Translations under genes and position numbers: made by a program
DNA from: Methanoculleus sp.
GTDB taxonomy: Archaea > Halobacteriota > Methanomicrobia > Methanomicrobiales > Methanoculleaceae
Length of the DNA: 5,808 nucleotides
NCBI GenBank assembly: GCA_023230425.1
Contig: JALNXI010000135.1
Coordinates: 1 to 5,808, forward strand
Reading direction: 5' to 3'
Part shown: piece after piece, positions 1 to 4,960 of the stretch
Numbering within the stretch: the stretch's first letter is position 1
Layout: each line of letters opens with the position of its first letter
The notes under the pieces: generated by a model
Told to the model about the DNA's origin: nothing
Seen by the model: the letters and a program-made list of their open reading frames with translations, nothing else
The model's database searches: none

Positions 1-643
1 TACGGCGGTTCCTGCTCCCGTCCACCGCCCGAGATAACCTCCTCTGAGCCCGGCGGAGCCGCTTCGCGGCCTTCCTGACGTTGTGGGGGTGCGGGAAGAC
101 TTTGCCCTCGGTATCGGTGGAGAAGTTCTCCAGGTTCAGGTCGATCCCGACCGCCCGGGTACCGGTCGTCGGCTCCGGGGTATCAGGGGTCTCGGAGATG
201 ATCGCCACGAACCACCGGTGAGCGCGAGTGTGCTTGATCACGATCTGCTTGATCGTTCCCGGCACCGGGCGGCTGAGTTCGATCCGCAGCTCCCCGATCT
301 TGCTCAGCTAGAGACGGTTGCCCGTGAGCTTGAACCCGGTCTGCTCGTAGATCATCGAGTGAACCCCCTTCTTCCGGAGCTTGCCGACCTTTCTTCCCGT
401 AGCCTTCATGGCTCTCAGGGCTTTCAGGTTGTGAGCGATCTGCTGGACAACATTCTGCAGCACCTTGCTGTGGACTTCCTTCAGCTCGGGGTATTCTTCT
501 TTCAGTTTCGGGAGACAGGAGTCCCGATACACCTTGTTCTCAAGACACCAGTTCCGGACAAAGGAGCACCTCGCAAACCCGGTGAACAGCCTCCCAGCAA
601 CCTTCTGCGAGGGGTAGACCCGGTACCGGGTGACGTGTCGCAT
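1..643 (-). pseudogene. tnpB: TnpB (RNA-guided nuclease of IS605 family), in-frame amber, 3' part outside window
   Basis: TnpB proteins are RuvC-fold nucleases guided by an RNA from the element's right end; they cut DNA next to a short target motif and help keep the element in place. The frame from ATG 643 starts MRHVTRYRVYPS and carries the N-terminal TnpB helix region, including FVRNWCLENK (about 28-37). After 111 codons it meets TAG at 310-308. The same frame then continues without a break to the window edge: LSKIGELRIELSRPVPGT, then RAVGIDLNLENF with the RuvC-I Asp (GAC at 142-140), then a basic KRLRRAQRRLSRAVDGSRNR stretch. The single stop in an otherwise collinear frame suggests a point mutation, for example CAG to TAG. 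An in-frame ATG at 673 exists, but the TATA box at 680-685 predicts transcription from about 655, so 643 is preferred. GGAG lies 6 bases before it. RuvC-II, the zinc finger and RuvC-III are outside the window. Read-through is possible but unsupported. Confidence 0.85.
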
Positions 644-677
644 TGTGGGCTCCAGGGATCCGTGGGTACTCATCTGG

Positions 678-715
678 CTATAAAGTATCCCGGGCGGGGT
701 GAAAGTGAACGGACC
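678..715 (-). promoter_or_regulatory. tnpB promoter with CACTTTCAC upstream motif
   Basis: On the minus strand GGTCC (715-711) is followed by CACTTTCAC (707-699), then 13 bases, then a TATA-like ACTTTATAG (686-678). A start about 27 bases below the box falls near 655, giving a leader of about 12 bases before ATG 643. The same arrangement occurs upstream of the RPA gene and of the right-hand tnpB. Confidence 0.6.
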
Positions 716-731
716 AGGGGGGGCAATGCAT

Positions 732-752
732 CCCCACGGCTCAAGCCGGGGG
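732..752 (-). other. Subterminal hairpin of left tnpB element
   Basis: On the minus strand CCCC-CGGCT, a TG loop and AGCCG-T-GGGG form a 9-bp stem with one bulged T. It lies 14 bases inside the proposed TTCAA end. IS605-family ends are known to carry imperfect hairpins with an unpaired T that the TnpA transposase reads, so this is a plausible left-end hairpin. Its role here is inferred. Confidence 0.55.
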
Positions 753-771
753 CTTGCCGGCACCCCTTGAA

Positions 772-2023
772 CCCCGGATCTGCAAAGGCTTGAGGCGTTA
801 GCGGGAAGTAAGTCGTGTTCTTCTTACTTCCCGAACGGGTCGGGAGCGCTGCGATCGCCGGGGCCGGGAGCCCTTCGCCTTTGTGGGTTGGAATGAACCG
901 CACAGGCCCGGGGCCGGCGGCGAGAAGCGCCTCAAGGGTGCCAGGTTCAGGCCGGCCGATGTCGTTTGGGTCGGAGACGCCGACCCCCGAGCCGATGACT
1001 GCGTAGCGTGAGCCGAGCATCCCGACAAGGTGGGCCCCTGCCGGCCACCACACGTAGAGGTCGGTGCCCCATTGCCATTGCACCTTTCCGCGCCGCAGAT
1101 GCTCGTTATGCGCGAAGGCGAGCACCTTCCCCTGGCCACGCTCACGCGACACTATGTACGCCAGGTTATCCGCCATCATCGCGTCGCGCATGCCGAGAAG
1201 ATGGGCAACCCGGTCGCCCGACGTTTGCGCGAGCGCTGCATGGTAGTTCAGCAACTGCCGTGCGACCACTGCATACTACACGGCTTCCAGATAGCGGTCT
1301 TCGCCGCTCTTCGCCACCAGTTCGGGACGGCGTCTCTGCAGTTCCGAGATAAGGTCCTCCGCCTCGACCCGGAGCGCGGTTGCGGCCGGCGACTGGCCGA
1401 TAGACTTCGTTGGGTCGAAGATTGTAGCGGGGTCCTCCCAGTCGGAGTCCTCTCCCAGAAGCGGGTCGATCCGGTCGCGATACTCCCTGCCTGCGGCACT
1501 ATCAATCGAGGCGAGGTAATCGAGGACGAAATGCAGGACCCGGCTCGGGCTGTCGGTGCTGCCCATCTCAGTCGGACTATCAAAGCCATAGAACCGGAGT
1601 TTGATGCGATGGGAGGGATCGGCGTTGTACGCCCGCATCCACTCCACGAGTTCCCGGTTCGCGTCGAGCCGGCCGAAGCCATGGCTGAACCCGGTCTCCT
1701 GCACAGCCTCGTACGCTGACGGGCCGCGACCGGCCACGTACTCGTTCACGACGTGTGCCCGGGGGAAACTGCTCTCTATCGCGATGGCGCTGTATCCATG
1801 CGCCTCTACGAGGCGCCCAAAGAGCGGGTTCCGGAGCATGAGAATATCCTCCCCACCATGGAGAGCGCTTCTCCGAAGCCGAGCAGTTCCACCGGGTCGC
1901 CGAGGGCGGCCATCATCGCATCGACGGCGGCGTCGAAGGTTCCGGGCGAATCGAGAGTGAACGGGATCGTTTCGTGTCTGGTCCAGTCATCGAGTGTTGC
2001 GTACGCGGGAGTGGGATGGACAT
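772..2023 (-). pseudogene. Erythromycin esterase family protein, decayed (frameshifts, amber stop, 3' truncation)
   Basis: The restored product matches the Ere-type esterase/hydrolase family, whose studied members open macrolide lactone rings; the native substrate of archaeal members is unknown. Pieces in order: HPTPAYATLDDWTRHET, then LLGFGEALHGGEDILMLRNP, AIAIESSFPRAHVVNEY, VARQLLNYHAALA, VLAFAHNEHLRRGKVQWQ and TYFPLTPQAFAD. The GEALH pair, the IESS glutamate and the AHNEH histidines expected of the active site are all still encoded. Lesions: an extra 2 bases within 1861-1865 (a duplicated CT on the coding strand) shift the frame between GEAL and HGGED; TAG at 1278-1276 interrupts EAV-YAVVARQ in frame; and similarity stops at about 778, where the tnpB element begins, so the last 15-20 residues are missing. 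ATG 2023 has a good GAGGT site (2032-2028, 4 bases away) but is in a different frame from HPTPAYATL, so a further frameshift near the start is likely. Active-site residues are unchanged, so the decay appears recent. Confidence 0.85.
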
Positions 2024-2030
2024 AGTTACC

Positions 2031-2204
2031 TCAGGCGCGCTGAAGGGCGGGTTCTGCGTCAATAGCACAAGGGAGATGGTAGTATATTAATATCTGATAC
2101 TGCGCTGCAAAAATGAATATGACCCAGGCACAACCTCGTGTAGTCTCTTTCTCTCGGACCATCGAGATGTGGGAGGTCCGGCAACGCCGCTCGGGCATCG
2201 CCAT
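2031..2204 (-). CDS. Doubtful 57-aa ORF with one hydrophobic segment
   Basis: An ORF starting MAMPERRCRTSHIS and ending in TGA at 2033-2031. Residues 27-42 (AWVIFIFAAQYQILIY) are hydrophobic enough for one membrane segment. A TATA-like GGTATAAAG (2233-2225), preceded by the purine-rich AGAAAA, sits about 25 bases upstream of the ATG, which is right for a leaderless archaeal transcript. Against it, the ORF contains the esterase TATA region, its composition is unremarkable and I recognise no family. It may simply be part of a longer leader for the esterase gene. I list it because the promoter spacing is good, not because the protein looks real. Confidence 0.18.
   Translation of the reverse strand: MAMPERRCRTSHISMVREKETTRGCAWVIFIFAAQYQILIYYHLPCAIDAEPALQRA
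2081..2094 (-). promoter_or_regulatory. Probable esterase promoter (AT-rich TATA box)
   Basis: The minus-strand GATATTAATATACT lies in GC-rich surroundings and predicts a start near 2061, about 38 bases before ATG 2023 with its GAGGT site. The core is nearly palindromic and is flanked by AGTAT (2081-2085) and ATACT (2097-2101), so it could also bind a dimeric regulator or fire in both directions. Only the sequence supports this. Confidence 0.4.
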
Positions 2205-2224
2205 GCTAACGCTGGGGTGTTCTT

Positions 2225-2239
2225 CTTTATACCTTTTCT
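2225..2239 (-). promoter_or_regulatory. TATA box with purine-rich BRE-like flank
   Basis: The minus strand reads AGAAAA then GGTATAAAG (2233-2225), the order expected of an archaeal BRE plus TATA element. The predicted start, near 2202, coincides with ATG 2204. It could drive the doubtful small ORF or act as a second, distal promoter for the esterase gene. Confidence 0.35.
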
Positions 2240-2383
2240 GTCACGTTCCTCTACACGTCAGGACCCCCATATTGGTTCCGCGCGAAAAACCAGATTTCAC
2301 GGGTCAAGAAGAGTGGCTGCACGGGGTGAAGAACAGCAGTGTCTGGAGGTATCTGTCCGGGAAGAACAACCAACGGGTCCGCC

Positions 2384-2390
2384 AAAAAAA
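2384..2390 (-). terminator. T-tract terminator of the RPA operon
   Basis: Seven consecutive T on the minus strand begin 36 bases after the TAG of the RPA-associated gene. Archaeal RNA polymerase terminates at such U-runs without needing a strong hairpin. The flanks TCCGAAAA and GGCGGA give only a weak imperfect stem. Confidence 0.55.
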
Positions 2391-2426
2391 GGTTTTCGGA
2401 GGTAGGTTTCGGGGTAGAGCGTGGTC

Positions 2427-2993
2427 CTACAACTGCACCTGGGAGAGTGCGTCGTAGACGATCTTCCTGTAGAGGTCCGGCTGCGTCCCGTACTCCTCCT
2501 GGGCCTTTTTGGAGTCTTCGGTGGTCCCGAACGCATCGAGCCGGTCCAGGGTCTCGCGGGCGGTATCGAGCACCCAGAGGTCGCGGGTGTCGCGGTCCAC
2601 GACCGAGATCGACTCCACGCGAACCGAGACCAGGCAGGTCCCGTCCGGGGTCGTGTAGAGGTTCGGCTTGCCGACGACGGCGACGAACGCCGGCGGCTCG
2701 ATCCGGGCAAGCTGCTGCATCGCCTCGGGCTGGTATGACCCTGCCATGATGAAGAAGGTCCCCGTCGGGTCGACCACCCGTCCACGGTAGAAGATGTTCT
2801 GGTCGCCCTGCCGCTGCTTCTCCGTGAGGGTCCCGACGACGAAGATGCGGTTGCTCCGGATGCCGCTCGGGAGTATGACGTAGGTCGGACTCTTCTCGTC
2901 ATCGCCGTCCTTGAACTGGTAGCGGGTCTCCCGGAGCTCGGATGCGAAGACCCTGCGTGCCGGTTCACGCTCGTATGTGGCCTGGGGGCTCAT
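2427..2993 (-). CDS. RPA-associated OB-fold protein (RPAP / COG3390 type)
   Basis: A 188-aa protein matching the euryarchaeal RPA-associated proteins, which are encoded next to RPA and work with it on single-stranded DNA (the rpa1-rpap1 and rpa3-rpap3 pairs of Haloferax are the model). The N-terminus has the family signature REPARRVFASELRET (9-23), then DDEKSPTYVILPSG (31-44) and an OB-fold core from about 47 to 135: NRIFVVGTLTEKQ, YRGRVVDPTGTFFIMAGSYQ and FVAVVGKPNLYTT. The C-terminal third (about 140-188) is charged and helical. ATG 2993 overlaps the RPA stop as ATGA and has a GGTGA ribosome site (3004-3000) 6 bases away, inside the RPA coding end, so translation is probably coupled. It ends in TAG with no conserved sequence beyond, showing that TAG acts as a normal stop here. 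Length and motifs look complete. Confidence 0.93.
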   Translation of the reverse strand: MSPQATYEREPARRVFASELRETRYQFKDGDDEKSPTYVILPSGIRSNRIFVVGTLTEKQRQGDQNIFYRGRVVDPTGTFFIMAGSYQPEAMQQLARIEPPAFVAVVGKPNLYTTPDGTCLVSVRVESISVVDRDTRDLWVLDTARETLDRLDAFGTTEDSKKAQEEYGTQPDLYRKIVYDALSQVQL

Positions 2994-4267
2994 GCCGGCT
3001 CACCCCCGGCACGGTTCAGCAGTGCAGCCAGTTCCTCTGGCTGGAACGTGACCGGGGTGCAGGAGTCGACGAGCAGCCTGCCCCCGAACTCGCTCCCCGC
3101 GCAGGTGTAGTAGCGCCCGAGCACTGTGTTCCTGATGCGGTAGAAGATCTCGTCCATGCCGATCGGGTTCGACTCCGCGATCCCGATAGCCTCGTCGAGG
3201 CTGATCCCTACGAGTCCTTCGACGATCTCGCGCTGCATCAGGATGTTCCGGGCGCGTATGCCGTCGTCCAGGACCGCTTTCAGGCGGAGGTCGTACCTGA
3301 AGTTGGGCTGGATCTCGTGCACCGGGCAGTAGTTCTGCCGGGAGAGGGTCCGGTTGCACCCCTCGACGGGGCAGCGCTTGATCAGGCCTGAGCCGGGAGC
3401 GACATGGACGAGAGCGCCCTGAATCTCGGTCTCGTTTCGCCCGACCTCGATATCTCCCTCGTCCGATATATACATCGCTGTGTTCAGGGCCAGGGAGAGC
3501 CTGCCGTTGTATTCGTCGACGGTAGCATAGAAGATGTTGTAGACGGTATCAAGATCCAACTTCTCCTTGCCGAGCGGCTCCTCTGGAGCCGCCGGGTCGG
3601 TCCCTCGCGAGGTACCGGCTCCGTCCTCTTTCCAGATGACGAACTTGATGGTGCCGCTCTCATCGCCGAGGAGCCCTGTCTGGAGCATCCGGTCGTGGGA
3701 TACTTCCCAGTCCTGGATAACCTTGGCCCGCACGCTTCCCACACCCGACTTCAACTCTGTAATAGGCGTTATCGAGGGGAGGAGCGGAACATCCTTCTCC
3801 ATCCGGGAGATGGTGGTGCCCGAGTGGATCTTCAGATTCGGTGCGCCTTTATACTCGTCGACGACCGCGGACTCGATCCGGTACCAGCGACCGTACTCCA
3901 TCGCAGGGGCGTTCGCCCGGGTCCAGGTCACGAAGCGCATGGCGCCGCTCGAGTCGGCTACGATCCCGGTCTGCGCGATCGAGGGCGAGAGCGATGGGGT
4001 CAGGGCAACGATCTTTCCCTCGATCGTTACCCACTCGCCGGGAACGATCTCGCTTATCGGTCGGAGCTCCGTGGAGTTGCTCCCAACACCGGTGAGGTTA
4101 TACTCGCGGGCGAGATCGCCCGTCACCGTCCGCTCGGCCTCGGCGATGTTGACGCCGAACTCCTCGACGAGACGATGGAGGCGTGATTCGATCTTCTGCC
4201 GATCGGGCTGTGCACCTTTTGCTTCAAGTTTCCGGGAGATTCTCTCTGTTACCTCAGATAGGCTCAT
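2990..4267 (-). CDS. rpa: Replication factor A (RPA), single-stranded DNA-binding protein, multi-OB-fold with zinc finger
   Basis: A 425-aa euryarchaeal RPA that coats single-stranded DNA during replication, recombination and repair. Visible order: a helical N-terminal region (1-55), a first OB fold (about 70-155; ISEIVPGEWVTIEGKIVALT, GAMRFVTW, YRIESAVVDEYKGAPNLKI), a second OB fold (about 167-265; GSVRAKVIQDWEV, LLGDESGTIKFVIWK, DEYNGRLSLALNT) with a flexible insert rich in Pro, Glu and Gly at 214-234, and a C-terminal zinc-finger OB fold (about 283-412). The finger is C299-x4-C304-x9-C314-x2-H317. The two DEYxG strands are equivalent positions in the repeated folds, consistent with domain duplication. 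ATG 4267 is supported by GGAG (4279-4276) 8 bases upstream and a TATA-like box at about 4306. It is the first gene of a two-gene operon with the RPA-associated protein. The gene looks intact. The main uncertainty is which RPA paralogue it is. Confidence 0.95.
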   Translation of the reverse strand: MSLSEVTERISRKLEAKGAQPDRQKIESRLHRLVEEFGVNIAEAERTVTGDLAREYNLTGVGSNSTELRPISEIVPGEWVTIEGKIVALTPSLSPSIAQTGIVADSSGAMRFVTWTRANAPAMEYGRWYRIESAVVDEYKGAPNLKIHSGTTISRMEKDVPLLPSITPITELKSGVGSVRAKVIQDWEVSHDRMLQTGLLGDESGTIKFVIWKEDGAGTSRGTDPAAPEEPLGKEKLDLDTVYNIFYATVDEYNGRLSLALNTAMYISDEGDIEVGRNETEIQGALVHVAPGSGLIKRCPVEGCNRTLSRQNYCPVHEIQPNFRYDLRLKAVLDDGIRARNILMQREIVEGLVGISLDEAIGIAESNPIGMDEIFYRIRNTVLGRYYTCAGSEFGGRLLVDSCTPVTFQPEELAALLNRAGGEPA

Positions 4268-4303
4268 ACTTACATCTCCAGTCTGTACTTTACATTACCA
4301 GGG

Positions 4304-4343
4304 TATTAAGGCTCGGCGTGCGGTGTGAAAGTGAAACTGGACC
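4304..4343 (-). promoter_or_regulatory. RPA operon promoter with CACTTTCAC upstream motif
   Basis: On the minus strand GGTCC (4343-4339) is followed by TTTCAC twice in tandem (4336-4325), then 14 bases, then CTTAATAC (4310-4303). A start about 27 bases below the box falls near 4279, at the GGAG ribosome site, giving a leader of about 12 bases. The motif and its spacing repeat at both tnpB genes. Confidence 0.6.
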
Positions 4344-4570
4344 ATCGCCATGGAAGGCCACTGATACGGCCGACCGGGGAAGAGCGCGGTGACAGCGGCC
4401 CGTCTCCATTTTTCAGGCCACGCGACGTCGAGGGACCGGAAGGCGTCTCCTCGCCGGAGAGATAGGGTCTCTCTTATCCACAGGGGCACTCCCGCCCGGC
4501 AGAGGCGGCCGCATGCACCGTTTCCCTCTCCGGGGCCGAATCGTGCGATCTCTGCGCCCCCTTCTTTAAC
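4344..4570. other. Intergenic region between RPA operon and DUF1858 gene
   Basis: About 230 bases separating divergent promoters. Short open frames on both strands (4295-4489 minus, 4389-4580 plus) are low-complexity Arg/Pro/Ser translations of GC-rich DNA without recognisable families. The only structure I see is a set of competing short stems at 4446-4473. Confidence 0.5.
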
Positions 4571-4580
4571 GTATATATAG
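4571..4580 (+). promoter_or_regulatory. TATA box of the DUF1858 gene
   Basis: GTATATATAG lies in GC-rich DNA, its centre about 29 bases before ATG 4604. The predicted transcript start is at about 4601-4604, so the message would be leaderless or nearly so. This agrees with the lack of a ribosome-binding sequence directly upstream of the ATG. Confidence 0.7.
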
Positions 4581-4603
4581 GGGCAGGGACAACATCAGCT
4601 AGT

Positions 4604-4798
4604 ATGGTATTAACTGCGGACAGTACAATCGCGGACCTCCTTCGGGAGAAGCCCGAATCGGCACAGGTACTCTTCCGGTTCGGAATGGGTTGCCTTGGCT
4701 GTGCCATCGCAAATAACGAGACGATCCGGGAAGCCGCCCAGGCCCACGGCGTCCCTCTCGAAGAGATGCTTTCCGCCCTCGGCGTTGCCGAAGCGTGA
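4604..4798 (+). CDS. DUF1858-type small CxxC protein (hybrid-cluster-protein-associated redox disulfide domain)
   Basis: A 64-aa cytosolic protein that is all one domain. It opens with LTADSTIADLLREKPES (3-19), continues VLFRFGMGCLGCA (22-34) with C30-x2-C33, then a helical segment NNETIREAAQAHGVPLEEML (37-56). This is the pattern of the DUF1858 / TIGR03980 family, named for its frequent presence near or fused to hybrid cluster protein and thought to have a redox-active disulfide; its biochemical role is not established. The length is typical of stand-alone members. No hybrid cluster protein gene is visible in the window. It is transcribed away from the RPA operon from its own strong TATA box and ends in TGA. 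The right-hand tnpB element begins about 30 bases after the stop, so any former downstream partner may have been displaced. Confidence 0.9.
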   Translation: MVLTADSTIADLLREKPESAQVLFRFGMGCLGCAIANNETIREAAQAHGVPLEEMLSALGVAEA

Positions 4799-4802
4799 AG
4801 CC

Positions 4803-4816
4803 GGTAGCGTTCTACC
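4803..4816. promoter_or_regulatory. GGTA-N6-TACC palindrome
   Basis: A perfect GGTA-N6-TACC inverted repeat, 4 bases after the DUF1858 stop codon. It matches the form of the NrpR nitrogen-repressor operator described for Methanosarcina. As RNA it could instead be a 5-bp stem (GGTAG/CTACC) at the gene end. No T-run follows, so it is not a clear terminator. It may also be chance. Confidence 0.25.
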
Positions 4817-4851
4817 TTCGCGCGGGGTTGAAGGCGGCATGAGCGAGAGGG

Positions 4852-4870
4852 CTCCCTCCGCAAGGGGGAG
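4852..4870 (+). other. Subterminal hairpin of right tnpB element
   Basis: CTCCC-T-CC, a GCAA tetraloop and GG-GGGAG form a 7-bp stem with one bulged T, 19 bases inside the proposed end. Its position and bulge parallel the hairpin of the left element, although the sequences differ. Confidence 0.5.
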
Positions 4871-4893
4871 GTGATAGCGGCGCCCCTTCTTCA

Positions 4894-4930
4894 GGATCAT
4901 ACACTTTCACCCTGCACGGCTTTTCTTTAT
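4894..4930 (+). promoter_or_regulatory. tnpB promoter with CACTTTCAC upstream motif
   Basis: GGATC (4894-4898), CACTTTCAC (4902-4910), 14 bases, then CTTTAT (4925-4930). A start about 27 bases below the box falls near 4955, only about 6 bases before ATG 4961. GAGGAGGT at 4935-4942 lies upstream of that point and is too far from the ATG to serve as its ribosome site. Confidence 0.55.
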
Positions 4931-4960
4931 GTCAGAGGAGGTTCCACCGAGTAGTATCGT

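Larger units (their letters stand above)
1..771 (-). mobile_element. IS200/IS605-type tnpB element, left-end half, partial
   Basis: This is the 5' portion of a tnpB-carrying element, read on the minus strand and leaving the window at position 1. The inferred outer end is near 771-767, where minus-strand TTCAA directly follows the point at which esterase similarity stops. A bulged hairpin (732-752), a promoter (678-715) and the tnpB start (643) follow in order. No tnpA is visible, so it resembles the tnpB-only (IS1341-like) elements common in archaea. The exact end is inferred from the broken host gene and from comparison with the second element in the window. The right end and any guide RNA lie outside the window. 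Confidence 0.7.
2034..2383. other. Intergenic region between esterase pseudogene and RPA operon
   Basis: About 350 bases with no recognisable gene. It holds two promoter-like sites read on the minus strand (2081-2094 and 2225-2239). A plus-strand frame of 114 codons (2113-2457) crosses it, but it resembles no family I know, runs through the RPA operon terminator and overlaps the end of the RPA-associated gene on the opposite strand. Local AT content is higher than in the flanking genes, as expected of promoter DNA. Confidence 0.5.

Noticed and set aside
83..793. Plus-strand open frame of 236 codons opposite the left tnpB
   Set aside because: Antisense shadow of the TnpB frame; the minus strand carries clear TnpB motifs.
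1030..1719. Plus-strand open frame of 229 codons opposite the esterase
   Set aside because: Antisense to the esterase pseudogene, whose minus-strand translation matches a known family across the whole span.
2113..2457. Plus-strand ORF of 114 codons in the intergenic region, with an AT-rich box upstream
   Set aside because: It matches no family I know, crosses the RPA operon terminator and runs antisense into the RPA-associated gene. The AT-rich box is better explained as the esterase promoter.
2297..2968. Minus-strand ORF of 223 codons overlapping the RPA-associated gene
   Set aside because: Alternative frame of a well-conserved gene; the translation is Arg/Ser/Thr-rich low complexity.
4270..4275. 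ATG-TAA start-stop pair between the RPA ribosome site and the RPA start
   Set aside because: It directly abuts GGAG with no spacing, so a ribosome placed there would favour ATG 4267. Probably coincidental.
3404..4328. Long plus-strand open frames (260 and 253 codons) opposite the RPA gene
   Set aside because: They are antisense to an intact, strongly conserved RPA gene in GC-rich DNA, have no recognisable motifs, and arise from third-position GC bias.
4295..4580. Short ORFs on both strands (63-64 codons) upstream of the DUF1858 gene
   Set aside because: Arg/Pro/Ser-rich translations, overlapping promoters, with no ribosome site, TATA spacing or known domain.
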